NCBI GenBank assembly: GCA_025617745.1
Contig: CM046873.1
Span: 30,331,410 to 30,395,409, forward strand
From: Heliocidaris erythrogramma
Taxonomy: Eukaryota > Echinodermata > Echinoidea > Camarodonta > Echinometridae
Length of the DNA stretch: 64,000 nt
Direction of reading: 5' to 3'
In this document: positions 9,380 to 20,209 of the stretch, one piece after another
How positions within the stretch are numbered: position 1 is the first letter of the stretch
Layout: every line of letters begins with the position of its first letter
The notes under the pieces: generated by a model
Databases searched by the model: none
The model's input: only the letters and a program-made list of their open reading frames with translations
Told to the model about the DNA's origin: nothing
Translations under genes and position numbers: made by a program

Positions 9380-9570
9380 TGATACTGTAATTCATTTCAG
9401 GTATAAAGTATGGAAGGTCATGCGGAATGGGAATCCAAGGTTTTTTAATGGTTTCTGCCGGTCATGGGAAATGAATTTAGATCTCTGGAAAAGGGATAGG
9501 AATTACCATATATGGCAACAAGTCATGGCAAAGTCGTGAAGTTTTAGAGGTAAAAGTGTATAACCATACC
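9380..9570. repeat. probable dispersed repeat with GTCATGG words
   Basis: Holds repeated near-palindromic words ggtcatgcgg, ggtcatggga and agtcatggcaaagtcgtgaa. The pattern resembles a repeat I associate with echinoderm genomes. A 65-codon frame lies here but has no supporting features. Confidence 0.35.
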
Positions 9571-9709
9571 AGCTCTTTGACAAGCATGTTGGTTTTGTTC
9601 CATGATGCGGGCAGGGTGCGACGTTCGTACTTGTCCTTTGGTCGCAGCTTTTTTGAGCCACATGATCATACGATATTGACAGATTATAACATAGCTAGAT
9701 GAAAGCCGG

Positions 9710-9775
9710 GGAGGGGGGAGATAGGGGAGTGTGGGAGAGGGAAGGAGAGGGGAGAGGGGAGCGGGGAGCGTGATG
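9710..9775. repeat. purine-rich GGGGA tract
   Basis: About 65 bp of nearly pure purine (ggggaggggggagatagggg, ggagaggggagaggggagcg). Confidence 0.8.
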
Positions 9776-9825
9776 GAATTCCTACCAAAATATGACAAGC
9801 CAGGTTTTAGTTGATTCAGGGTGCG

Positions 9826-10025
9826 TTCATTCATTCATTCATTCATTCATTCATTCATTCATTCATTCATTCATTCATTCATTCATTCATTCATTCATTC
9901 ATTCATTCATTCATTCATTCATTCATTCATTCATTCATTCATTCATTCATTCATTCATTCATTCATTCATTCATTCATTCATTCATTCATTCATTCATTC
10001 ATTCATTCATTCATTCATTCATTCA
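9826..10025. repeat. perfect (TTCA)50 tetranucleotide microsatellite
   Basis: Two hundred bases of uninterrupted TTCA/ATTC repeat. Because four bases shift the frame, each forward frame reads as an endless Phe-Ile-His-Ser ladder. These frames are not genes. An array this long and pure is probably highly mutable. Confidence 0.97.
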
Positions 10026-10029
10026 CAGG

Positions 10030-10215
10030 GTACTGTTTATACTTCTTTTCTCCAGGTGATTTCGGGCTCTGCAGCTTGTTTCGCAAACCTCACTGCGCAT
10101 GTTACCAATTTATATGACGTCATATAAACGCATTTACAAATGATTGTATGTTTACGCTTCCCCAGAAACCGTGTTATTGGAGAAACGCCATTTCAAAACG
10201 CACCTTTTTGTAAGT
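10030..10215 (-). repeat. dispersed element with TGACGTCA core, minus copy
   Basis: Read on the minus strand, ggcgtttctccaataacacggtttctgggg, then taaatgcgtttat-atgacgtcatataaat and catgcgcagtg, align in order with the plus-strand element at 49030-49370. Shared words include tgcgtttatRtgacgtcata and ggtttctcca. It is noncoding and probably transposon-derived. Confidence 0.6.
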
Positions 10216-10490
10216 TTTACATCGGTGTTTTAAATCTGCGATTATATGAAAATGACTGTGGATACAACCGTGTTTTGTACTAAACTTGTAACAAAAGGAA
10301 CATTCTAGCCCGAAAAATGGGTGTATAAATGCCCCCTTCCTTAATCTTGAGTTCCCCTAATGAAACAATCTTTGTTACAGCAGGTACTGATTCATAGAAA
10401 ACAAGAATCTTCATGTAATATATTGGATGCACAGTCCAGCAAAAGTGTACTGTAAATTCAGTAGCTTTTCGCGAATCCCTGATGACGCCT

Positions 10491-10590
10491 GGGGAACGTT
10501 TCATCAAGTGTTTTTTTTTGTCAGTGATTTTCACCGGCAAATTTGCTCTCAGCCAATCAGATGCAAGGATTTCAGTAGCTTATAACAGGT
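10491..10590. repeat. partial GAGCGTTTCATCAAGCG fold-back MITE
   Basis: ggggaacgtttcatcaagtg, then gtcagtgattttcaccggc, ctcagccaatcagatgcaag and cagtagcttataacag. The right arm is absent, giving about 100 of the usual 138 bp. Confidence 0.8.
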
Positions 10591-11215
10591 AGGTGGCCAA
10601 GCAGTGATGGTAATCCTGAAAACTCACAAACTTACATGATTATTTTGTTGATTGCCAAGGAATTTCAAATTTTGTTAGATTTTATTTGATCTCATTGGAA
10701 TATATTGTTATTAGAATTCAAAGACTATTGTAAATGTTAACTTATATCTAAATCCAATATTAGATGAGTTGTCCCAGTGCAATGAGACTACGCTCATACT
10801 CTCATACTCACATATTATATGTGCATGATGTAGCAATGTCCAGTAGTGGGTCAAATGACTGACCCCTGCCAAGGCTGCCACACTCCTGTGGTCAGCATAT
10901 TATTCCATGTAACAAACTGTATTATCACTTGCAATTAAGTAGCCAATCTATACACATGCTCTTGTACAAGCCTCCTTTATAACCTGCTTACAAACATCTT
11001 ACCCCCAGTTTCTTCAAAAGTCCTTGAAAGGTGAGGTCCATGGGCTGCTCAAAGAAAAAAAATATAGCCTTTCTATTCATTGTTTGATAGTTCATACTCA
11101 TTAATTCAAAGTTGTTGCGAATTCAAAGGCTCTTTTGTAAGGTAGAGTCCGATTTCTTAGACTATATTTGAGCATTCTTGGGCCATAATAGGCCACTGAC
11201 CTCCTTACATTATTT
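10591..11215. other. unannotated spacer
   Basis: AT-rich, with no supported exon or repeat. Confidence 0.4.
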
Positions 11216-11217
11216 TT

Positions 11218-11355
11218 GTCCAGAAAAAAAAGGAAGAAGGAAGAAGAAAGAAGGGGGAGACAAGAGAGTGGGGGGGGGGGGGGGGGGGGAGGGAGGAGAG
11301 GGTTCGGAAGAGGCAGAGAGTTCGGAAGAGGCAGAGAGTTACAGATAAAGGAAAA
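11218..11355. repeat. purine-rich tract with poly-G and a duplicated GTTCGGAAGAGGCAGAGA
   Basis: gaagaag-type purines, a G run of about 19 at 11271-11289, then two adjacent copies of gttcggaagaggcagaga at about 11302-11339. Confidence 0.8.
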
Positions 11356-11539
11356 GAGATCTTGTTCTCTCTAATTAGGCTGTCACTCAAAACAAGTCAT
11401 GTGACTTAAAGGGCGGCCCTGATCACTCCTTTGTGATTGGTAGGTTTATCTAGAGATCAAGGGCAAGACCTTGTTTCATGACCTTTGGCTCTGAATACCA
11501 GTGACCTTTGGAATGGGGAAACACTTCTAGAAAGCTGAT

Positions 11540-12510
11540 GTCCCCCTTCTCCACCTACCAAAGCTTTTCTCACCCCTGCACTCACTTTCTTTTGTATCTT
11601 TAATTCTCTCTTTCCTATTCCTCCTGGTATCATCTGTGTTTTATGGCTTTGCCTCTCTCAGGTTTCCCCCGACCTGTCCTCCTTTGTCCATCCCCCACTC
11701 TCTTCCTACTATTTTACCATCCCTCTCAATTTCGACATCTTTATTGTACTCTAGCATCTTGTCTCGTTCTCTCCACTCTTCAACTCTCTCCTTCCCCGTT
11801 TGTCCTCCCCATCTCTCCCTCCTGTTCCCTTTATTCTTTCCATTCCCCTCTCCTCCCCGTTCTCACCTCCTTCCTTTCTCCTCTCCCCTTCCCCTCTTCC
11901 TTCTCTATCTCCTCATTCCTCTTCTCAAGTGTCTCCCCTCCCCCTTTCTTCCCCCCTCCCCCCCCCCCTCTTCCCCCCTCTTCCCCCCTCTTCCCCCTCT
12001 TCCCCCCTCTTCCCCCCTCTTCCCCCTTCTTCCTCCCTCTTCTCCCCTCTTCCCCCTCTCCCCCTGCTCCCCCTGTACTTCCCTTCCTTTCTATTCTCCA
12101 TCTCACTGCTGTGTATTCTAATGCCCCTTTCTCCCCTCCTCCATTTTCTCCCTCTTCTCTCTCTCTGTCTCAACCTCTCCATCATTCCAGCACACACCAT
12201 ATCTCCATTGATCCTCCGTCCACCCCTCAACATCCTCCCCAGCATCCTCACTTTCCCCTGCCCTATTCCCCCCGGCCTCCTCTTCACCCTTTTCTACCTC
12301 TCCATCTCTCTTCATCCCAACATTCCCCATATCGATCTCACCATCCCTCCTGTCTCATCCCCCATATCCTCCATCCTCCCTCATCCAAATCTTCTGTCTT
12401 GTGCACTCTCTCACCTTCTATCTTTCCCAGTCTTTCTCCTCCTCACCCCCACCCTCCCTCCATTCTCCTTCCACCATCCTCCGCCCTCCTTCCGTCCATC
12501 TCAGTAGGGG
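11540..12510. repeat. 950-bp polypyrimidine tract
   Basis: Almost pure C/T on the plus strand, including a 9-10 bp minisatellite of cttccccccT type at 11940-12060. Long open frames in all plus frames (up to 293 codons) and on the minus strand arise only because stop codons are rare in such composition. They read as Pro/Ser/Leu or Gly/Arg/Glu runs. Long mirror-like polypyrimidine DNA can adopt triplex structure, which is an inference here. Confidence 0.85.
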
Positions 12511-12711
12511 TGCCCACCCCTTAGATGAATATGTTCCGGCTGATTACCCTCTAATCTGTAGTGTCATAGTGGAATTTGGTTCAGCCATGGACATGAACCC
12601 CAACCAATCACAGGGTGATGATGACCATTTAAAGGTGCAATTGAGTACTGGCCACTCCAAATCAAACTTGAGTTTCTAGTCCACTTTCAATAAACACCTT
12701 TCTGGATAATA

Positions 12712-12849
12712 CAGTGGCCACCTCTTTATAAAGAGCACCTGTCTGTAGTGGTCACCTATGTTGCTTTCCACTTGAAAGAAACATAGCACCTGTCTTGAAA
12801 GAGACTATCTGTCTACAGTGATCCTTCAGTTGGGTTACCTTTATAGACA
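12712..12849. repeat. degenerate CAGTSAAACCTG-family element
   Basis: Repeats of accacct, tttataaagagcacctgtct and ttatagacaggtttgactgt identify an eroded relative of the TA-flanked MITE family (see 55724-55915). It adjoins the tandem array that begins at 12850. Confidence 0.55.
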
Positions 12850-13545
12850 GGTTTGACTGTAATAACAAGAACTTACTAACCTATAGTCAACCTGGCCATA
12901 AAGGCCACAAAGAAACCGAATAAGTCACCCCTGCAGATAGGTGGCTTTCCTGGAGAGGGTGAACAATACATTATTCCTTTCAAGGGGGAGGTAACACAGT
13001 GTGCCACCATGACAGGTTTGACTGTAATATCAAACAGCTTACTAAACTGCGGTCAAACCTGGCTATAAAGGCCACCATGAAACCGAATAAGTGACCATTG
13101 CAGACAGGTGGTCTTTCTGGAGAGGATGAACAACACATTTCTTTCAAGGGGGAGGTAACATCTAGGTGACCACCATTGCCACCATGACAGGTTTGACTGT
13201 AATATCAAACAGCTTACTAAACTGTGGTCAAACCTGGCTATAAAGGCCACCATGAAACCGAATAAGTGACCACTGCAGACATGTCTTTCTGGAGAGGATG
13301 AACAACACATTTCTTTCAAAGGGGAGGTAACATCTAGGTGACCACCATTGCCACCATGACAGGTTTGACTGTAATATCAAACAGCTTACTAAACTGCGGT
13401 CAAACCTGGCTATAAAGGCCACCATGAAACCGAATAAGTGACCACTGCAGACAGGTGGTCTTTCTGGAGAGGATGAACAACACATTTCTTTCAAGGGGGA
13501 GGTAACATCTAGGTGACCACTATTGCCACCATGACAGGTTTGACT
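12850..13545. repeat. tandem array of 172-175 bp units derived from a MITE
   Basis: Four direct units start with GGTTTGACTGTAAT at 12850, 13015, 13190 and 13362, with the start of a fifth at 13537. The last three are nearly identical and the first is more diverged. Each unit contains gcggtcaaacctggctataa, agacaggtggtctttctgg and tttcaagggggaggtaac, the vocabulary of the CAGTSAAACCTG MITE family. Minus-strand open frames spanning units are artefacts of the periodicity. Confidence 0.88.
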
Positions 13546-14282
13546 GTACATGTGCATGTCCTTGTGAATACTATGTTGCCATCTAATGAAGATATCCCCA
13601 GGGCATTTGCTTGTATGGCCTTAACCCTCGTGCTACCATAAACCTGTTATATTGTTCATTGTATTTGAGCCTGTTGCCGTGATGGGTTAATGGTTCCTCT
13701 GGAGTAGATACGTATTTGGTGAACCAGGAAGGAACCAGTCAACTATGATTTTTGTGTTGCTCCCAAGCTAGATGCAGCAAAATATGAACCTAAGGCATAG
13801 CTAACCTCCTAGGACAATGCAAACACGGTATCATGGTTTATTGTGATAAGAATTAAGCCTTTCAATACTGTTATTATATTTTATGTAACAGAAACATGTA
13901 GCGTTGTGTTCTTTAAGAAAATAACGTTGTTTTAGTGGGTTAAGATAAGGGAAGCATGAATTGTATATACCTATGGAATGTTATTTATTGGTTTGTTTTA
14001 GCAACATCAAAAGTTCAAACTCTGTTTTCTTCTTTCTAGGGAAGGATAGGTGTGCTAGTTTAAAAGAGGAAGGATGCCTGAATAAAAATGATATGTTGTG
14101 ACTCTCTAAAACACTCACATGACATCTAGTTGTTAAAAACATTCACCAAATGAGAATGCACCATTAAACAAAACTTCAAATCCTCATGGCCTCTCCAGCT
14201 TAAACTTGACCCAAAAAATATTTAGGGCAAAAGTGCAATGTTCTCTGCTCTCCCTCCCTGCCAGCGAAGGACAAACAGAGAG
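13546..14282. other. unannotated spacer
   Basis: Mostly AT-rich. A possible acceptor (tctgttttcttctttctag at 14021-14039) precedes 20 open codons to a TGA at 14099, but nothing else supports an exon. Confidence 0.35.
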
Positions 14283-14770
14283 GGCGAGAGAAAGGGATGA
14301 AACTAACTGACCCCTGTCAGTGCCCCGCCCCTTTTTTTTATACCCCTGTCCCTCATTCATGTACCCCTTTGCTTGGTGGAACTGGTGATAGGGGCCAACT
14401 ATTGTTCCACTGGACACATGTAGGATTTTTTTTATAGGAAGAGAGATCGGAAGAGAGAAAAAGATGAAACTTACCGACCTCTGTCAGTGTCCTGCCCCCT
14501 TTCTTTACCCCCTCTCCCTCATCCACTTACCGCAATGCTTTGTCGAGCTTGTGGAAGGATCCCCATATTGTTCCAATTGACATCTGCAGGAAGTTTTTGA
14601 TAGGGAGAGAAATTGGAAGAGAAAAGGGGGTGAAACTAACCAATCTCTGTCAGTGCCCCGCCCCTTTCTTTACCCCTTCCCTCATCCCCTTACCCCTTTG
14701 GTTGGTAGAACTAGTGGTAAGATACTGCTATTGTTTCAAAAGACACCTGTAGGAAGTTTTTGATATGTGA
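14283..14770. repeat. three-copy tandem repeat, about 167 bp
   Basis: Units start near 14283, 14450 and 14615. Each has agatgaaactaac-cga, ctctgtcagtgccccgcccc, tttctttaccccc, cctcatcc-cttacc, a tattgttcca-type segment and taggaagtttttgata. Divergence is moderate. A minus-strand frame overlapping it is not a gene. Confidence 0.85.
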
Positions 14771-14982
14771 CAGTATGCATTTCCGTTTGTCCTCCTAATT
14801 GCGTCTTCCTGGTGGATTCTTGAATGTTTGGTTGGAAGAGGAAGAATTCACTTAATCTGGATTAGGTTTTTATTCCCAGTCTGTGCCTCATAAAACTAGC
14901 TATTTCAGGTCTTGTGGATGAGATGAAAGAAGTTATAATCCATCATGAGGTCGGCTGTGGAGATATAAGGTGTGTATCTTTT

Positions 14983-15060
14983 CAAGCCTTTCAGTCCCAC
15001 AGGCAAGAGACTATGTTGGAGCTGACATGGGTCTTTTATTGATTGGGACTGAAAGGGTTG
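14983..15060. repeat. short fold-back with CCTTTCAGTCCC ends
   Basis: CCTTTCAGTCCCACAGG on the left and GGGACTGAAAGG on the right form inverted ends about 75 bp apart. This resembles the TTAA-flanked palindrome at 17864-17944. Confidence 0.6.
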
Positions 15061-15639
15061 AGTTATATAATTCTTCTCAAGGTGAAGAGACAGAGAGAGT
15101 AATGTCATAACTCCCCCCATGGCTTTCAGTATTAATGATAATTCAATTATCTTTCACTAAATTGATGGAACAGCTTTCACAACATGTACTAACACTTTCA
15201 GATATATGGCTTAATTTTAAGAGGACTTCTAAGTTATGTCTCTGAATCCTAATGATGGAAAACAATTATAGGGACCGTTTTCTTTTTCATTCACACAAAG
15301 AATGCGTCAAGACAATTAGGAACATACACACTATCACATCTGACCATCTCCTTTGAGAGTGAGATATCTTTAATGGTCTTTACGCTCCAGACTGAATCCC
15401 CATCTTGACTATAAAACAATCAAAAGAAAGAAGCCTCCCCAGTCTTGAAACCAGTCTAAAAGAGAGAGAAGACCCATCCCCCCCCCACACTTATAAAAAA
15501 AAATGACCATTTGGCTGATGACACTAAATAAAAACTGACCGCAACAAGTCCTGTGGTCAGAAATTTACTTTGGGAGATCAATCAAGAGAGGGGAAGTGTT
15601 TATATTGACATAATAAATACTTGGGTTTTATCCATCTGA
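15061..15639. other. unannotated spacer
   Basis: Low-repeat AT-rich sequence with a C run near 15480. No exon with splice borders was identified. Confidence 0.35.
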
Positions 15640-15930
15640 AATGAGAACGGTCAGAGTAATCATTCCTTTGTTAGAGGTCAAATTTTCACAGAGGGTGGCT
15701 TGGAAAAAGCGCAAAAAGGCAAAAAAAGGGGTAAAGCAAAAGAAGAAACGATCCGCCCTCATTTTCTTTTCCATTTTCTCTGCTTTTCTTGTGTCAGAGT
15801 AATTCTTTTCGATCAAAATAAGGAGGGTATTTCTCTTTCTAGAGCAGCGCCTTTCTATTCATTTCCTGTATCCTGCATCTTTGTAGAAAGTAAAGTAAAG
15901 AAATTGCCCAAGAAGGAATTAATTTGAGGG
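15640..15930. promoter_or_regulatory. candidate conserved noncoding block
   Basis: Non-repetitive, with more balanced composition than its surroundings. Reads gaacggtcagagtaatcatt, gtggcttggaaaaagcgc, ggtcaaattttcacagaggg and gatcgttt-type words. Open on neither strand with splice borders. Marked only as a candidate for cross-species comparison. Confidence 0.2.
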
Positions 15931-16184
15931 CCTTAAATGAAAACATATATCTAGCCTTGTAATTAGGGAATTAAGAGTCTCTTAAAACATGTTTGTTTCG
16001 AACTAAAGGGAGATCGTTTCTGTCGACTACTTCATGGCAGTACTGTTATGAGTACATTTATATGGCGTCTTGATTGGTCTCATTACATTCATTTTCGTTT
16101 TGCCACTTTTTAAACTTTGTCAGGATTTTGAATGAAAGTTAAAGTGTACCAATCACTTGATAGAATAATTTGTTTACAGCTAGA

Positions 16185-16345
16185 AAGTATGAAATCAACC
16201 TCAAAGAACTTTATCTGGCATTCTATAGGTCAGCAGTTAAGGAGTATGAAGTAAATAAAGGATAACATGAAGGTGCGCGCTCGGAACCGAACTTGGTGCG
16301 GGGTTGAAGTTGAGAATTCGGTTAGAGTATTGTAAAGCTTCAAAG
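16185..16345. repeat. dispersed repeat shared with 44295-44490
   Basis: Shares, in order, ttatctggcattctatagg, taaggagtatga, ataacatgaa and the ggaaccgaacttggtgcg-type segment with the later copy (tggcattctatgggtt, taaggagtatgac, ggaacctaagtcggg). Diverged and noncoding. Confidence 0.6.
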
Positions 16346-17863
16346 TTATAGTAGACATTCACCCGACAATCACACACTCAGGAACCAAAACCAGACAAAC
16401 GAAGCATCAGAAGTAGCACCAAAATAATTATAAAATTAAACTCAAAAAAATAGTAACTAAGATGGAGCCTAAATAATGATGTGTACATGATGAAGTCCTG
16501 TAGTGCTCTGGTTTATTATTCAGTACTACAGACTGCTCTCTGCAGAAAACTCACATATATTTTACAGAGTAACCAATGATATAACAGAGAATGGACAAGT
16601 CCAATAAAACAGAATGGTCTTACAGGAAAGGAGAACCAATAGAAAATGACTAGAAAGAAAATAGAAGACAGAACACATGTCCTGAATACTTGATGAGAAA
16701 GGACAAAAGAGGCAATGATTGAATGAAGAGAAGAATTTAAGCATTTGAAATGAGGCGGAGTATGGAAAGCTGACTGTGACATTGATAGAACAAAATGTTG
16801 CAAAATTACACTCTTACAGTATGATATTGACATGGAGCACTTGTCACGGGAGCATGGGATATACAACCTGGATATATACATCTTAAAACATGTTCTACAG
16901 GCAGTAGAGTTGGGTATGGCCACTGCTCGAAAGTCGAATTCAGCCGTTTGCAATCTTAATAAAGAAATAACACATTCTTAAGGCAAGGCTAAGTCCACTG
17001 TTCTGCATGACCCACATAGCCAGGCCAAAGTTGTTTGACCCACATGTAGACACCAAAAATCCCTCTGACCCCAAGTGACCACTGGTCAGTTCTTTTTTAA
17101 GGACAAGGTACTCTTTTCTCAAGCATTCACTGTAGAATTGCTAGTCTCCAGACGCAGACTGTATTTTGAAACTTCTGCGATAATCCTAATGACTTGAATC
17201 AAGACTGTACAAGCCTGATTAGATAGAAAACCGTAACTGCTAATCATGCAGTCTTGACTGTATGCTAAAGTTACTGCAGTCATGCTCTGTTTTTACTGTT
17301 TATTACTTAAAATAGTTGACTACTTACCAAATAATGTAAAGACATATTTTTGGAATATAAACCTAATGATAGTGCAATCAGAACCGTTCAAACTCTAAAT
17401 ATACCTTAATGCACAACACCCTGGCTTTTCCTAGGTATTAAAATAGAGAATTTGAAATCAGTTTCATTCCACTAAGATGTTGAAATAACTACATCTTAGG
17501 CCTACATACTTACATTTGTGTTTTAAATAAGCATATTCGTTTTACACATTTTACACTTTGAAACACCTAAGACAGTTATTGCATTTTTGCACCAAATGAC
17601 CACCCCTAAATGCTAAACAGGGCCCATTCTTACCCCCTCAAATGACAGAAAAAAAGAAATTCCATTGAAGATCATTTGATACACAATTTATGAAATATCT
17701 CACCACCTTTTCATATCACATGCGACATCTACGTAAAGTGGACGCATACCTTGGAGAAATGTCTGGTCTTAATTTGGACAATTCAACACTCACTTGAGGT
17801 CCATTTGGGGGAGGATCTAGATTTCCCACCCCAAGGGTCTGTAGGATTTCTCCAAATTTCTCT
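16346..17863. other. unannotated spacer
   Basis: AT-rich. A 145-codon minus-strand frame (16516-16953) has hydrophobic, Cys- and Ser-rich composition but no recognisable domain, splice signal or upstream context. I do not call it a gene. Confidence 0.35.
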
Positions 17864-17944
17864 TTAACCCTCTCAGTCCCCAAGCCATAAAGAACTCATT
17901 GAGTGATATACATGTTTTTGCAGATAGGGGACTGAGAGGGTTAA
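17864..17944. repeat. TTAA-bounded 81-bp fold-back
   Basis: TTAACCCTCTCAGTCCCC at the left and its exact reverse complement GGGGACTGAGAGGGTTAA at the right enclose about 45 bp. The TTAA at both ends is the target preference of piggyBac-type transposases. Confidence 0.8.
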
Positions 17945-18352
17945 AGGCAGTCTTGGTAAGACCTCAAGACATTCTTGACAGAATCGTGGGACACTTCTGA
18001 TTTGTAGCAATGAAATGAAATCAGTACAGGAATCAGTAAGCTTACTTCACCTGCAGTGGTGTACAATTGAAACATGTTCATCCTTTGAGAATTTGCTATG
18101 GGACTTTTCAATACACCCTCTTTTTAAAAATGATTGGTAAGGTCCTTCAAATCCTTTAGATTTAGACTTTTGCTCTTATCATTTTCTTATACTTTAAATC
18201 ACCCATCTGAGAGCTTTTTATTGCTTGTAAATGATCAGGCACAATGTTAATGCATATTTTCCTTTTTTTCTGAAAATACCTCATAACTCAAACTTTGGAA
18301 GAGAAGAGATAATTTGGTTTAGAAGCAGAGAGACTTTTAGTTATCCCTTAAT
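17945..18352. other. unannotated spacer
   Basis: Nothing recognised. Confidence 0.4.
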
Positions 18353-18427
18353 ATCATCTGTTGAGGTCCAGAAGGGCATTAACTCAGTGTAAAATGATAT
18401 GAGTTAATGACCTTCTAGCTCTGACGA
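18353..18427. repeat. MITE of the GCCAGAAGGGCGTTAACTC family
   Basis: tgaggtccagaagggcatta and its inverted partner gagttaatgaccttctagct enclose the family centre taaaatgatatga. Confidence 0.8.
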
Positions 18428-19325
18428 GAAAGTGTACTAGCTGAATATTACCCCTTACAATGCAAACAGGATTTTTAAAAAGGCATTGCTACATTCAAGT
18501 GCAGAGTACAGAGTTGAATCAGATTAACTCAAATACACCAAACTTTATGAAGTCTGTACTTAGAAGGATTGTATCTCCCTACTGAAACATTTAGTTAAGA
18601 TCGACGTGATTAGCATTTTCCAACAAACGAACATTTGAAAGGTACGACAAAGATATACCTTGATGTAGGTAATTGCATTCATCTTGCAAAGAAATCCCAA
18701 ACTGACCCTTTTTAAAGAAATATTTCCACCCTCCAGCTTAATACTACTCTTAAGATATTTTACAATTTCCTTTCCTTTTGATACTAAATGTGCGATTATA
18801 TTCACTGACAAATTAAAATTGCACTTCAAAGCCTAAAATTGTCCGCTTGGTAAACCTTTTTCCTTTCTAATAAGGGAAGTTTTCACTCGGGGCAAGGAGA
18901 AAAGTTTTAACTATAAAGAGCTGGCAAACAATGCAGGTTCATTCATTATCCTAGTAAAAGCTGATTTGATGGATGTTAAAGGCAGACTTGGCTAATATCC
19001 CTCATCATAGGCCTTATATAATAATGTGACAGATATGGAGATCTTGCCAACTTTAACTCTTTTCTTAAAACCATATCTCTAGAAGAATTTTATTAAAGTA
19101 TGATTATCAATACATGAATTACATTCTTATTTTGATAGGGCAATAGACCTGTTTATTTACCACAAGGGAGATGGTCACATTTCTGATATGAATTACACGA
19201 TTATGCAGATGCAGAGTTATTAAAATATTAGTGTTCTTGCAAAATAATATAAAACATGACCCCTCCCACTCCCAGTCATCATATGTTCATTAGGTTATTT
19301 CCGTTTCTTTTAGGCAAATGCCTAC
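18428..19325. other. unannotated stretch, possible intron on the minus strand
   Basis: If the minus-strand exon at 19326-19560 is real, this is the start of its intron, beginning GTAGGCAT. The next exon was not identified. A 89-codon minus frame at 18560-18829 has no support. Confidence 0.3.
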
Positions 19326-19560
19326 CTGTAGTGCAGCAAAAGTTTAAGCTAATAGACAAGTAGCATATGATTATGAAATACAATGCCCTAGCAGGTTTCC
19401 AATCTTCACACCAATACAACATCCACGGGTGGTCTTTAATAATATCATAAAATCTTTCCTCTCTGGGCAGTGCCTTTTGTAAGGGGAGTCTGTAACTCAA
19501 ATATGACCCGTGGCCGGTCGGATGGCGTTTCGGGGGCATTCTTTTCTCCGAAAAAGCCAT
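19326..19560 (-). CDS. candidate first coding exon, membrane-segment protein, unrecognised
   Basis: On the minus strand an ATG at 19560 opens 78 codons plus one base, ending at an excellent donor, CTACAG|GTAGGCAT (19326|19325). The product starts MAFSEKRMPPKRHP, includes LPREERFYDIIKDHPWMLYW and CEDWKPAR, and ends in a hydrophobic segment (ALYFIIICYLSISLNFCC) that could cross a membrane. Composition is protein-like and GC rises locally (gaccggccacgggtc). A GC-box-like ggggcgg lies about 17-25 bp before the ATG. I do not recognise the family. The downstream exon was not found, so this could still be a chance frame. Confidence 0.42.
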
Positions 19561-19901
19561 AGAATAATCTAGACCGCCCCTTTGTTGGTTGAATTAAACT
19601 CTCCTCTTTTTTTTTTGTTATTTAGCCCCTGGAGGAACGTTGAGGACTTTTGAATTATGATAATAACAAACAGTGACAAAGTGGCTGGGGTCAGTTTGGG
19701 CTAGACTGGTCAGTGATTACTTGACTGGGGAAAGTGGCCCCATTCACATGAGAAAGAAGTAGCCTGTGCACACCCGTTAGCATCCAGTCTTGTGCACTTA
19801 CCGGTATTTAAAAAAAAAACCATGCACACCTATTCCCATTGGGTCCTGTTAGCGGAAGAAATATGTATGCATCTATGTTTTTATCCAGAACTGTGGATAT
19901 G
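19561..19901. other. upstream flank of the minus-strand candidate exon
   Basis: Contains GGGGCGGTC (minus strand, about 19575-19585) and a poly-T run. No other feature is visible. Confidence 0.25.
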
Positions 19902-20058
19902 CAGTCAAACCTGCTTTAGCAACCACCTGTAGAGACAGACCATGATTTTTGTTTCCCTTGAACAGTGTTTCCCAGTGCAATGTGCATTAAAGGAACCTTT
20001 TCATAAAGACCGCTTTTCGTGTCTCCCTTGAGCAATCTTTATATACAGGTTTCACTGT
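19902..20058 (-). repeat. CAGTSAAACCTG-family MITE
   Basis: Starts CAGTCAAACCTGCTTTAGC and ends ATACAGGTTTCACTGT. The family words gaccaccctg-like, cattaaaggaacct, ataaagaccgctttt and tgtctcccttgagcaa lie between. Confidence 0.85.
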
Positions 20059-20209
20059 ATAGACTGGAGTGGCTGACATGAACAATCACTATGTGGGCCA
20101 GGGTGGTCATCAGGAAAGAGACCTCGTTCACATCGTCAGAGCTTACTACAGTGGAGTGGCCGCGCCGATGGGAAAACTCATTGTGGTTTAATGTTTAGTG
20201 GGCACCGTA

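Noticed and set aside
9792..10127. Three overlapping open frames reading Phe-Ile-His-Ser repeats
   Set aside because: Produced by the perfect TTCA microsatellite. Every forward frame reads the same ladder.
11636..12524. Long Ser/Pro/Leu-rich frames up to 293 codons and Gly/Arg/Glu-rich minus frames
   Set aside because: Low-complexity polypyrimidine tract with few possible stops. No domain and no splice context.
12850..13545. CRISPR-like direct repeats
   Set aside because: Units are adjacent with no spacers and derive from a MITE in a eukaryotic genome.
13053..13557. Minus-strand frames with repeated FGFMVAFIARF-type segments
   Set aside because: They traverse the 172-175 bp MITE-derived tandem array. 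Repetition reflects the DNA repeat.
14040..14101. Possible terminal exon after a tctttctag acceptor
   Set aside because: Only 20 open codons, no homology and no poly-A signal beyond the embedded aataaa. Too weak.
16516..16953. 145-codon minus-strand frame, hydrophobic and Cys/Ser-rich
   Set aside because: No recognisable domain, acceptor, donor or upstream elements. Composition fits AT-rich noncoding DNA.
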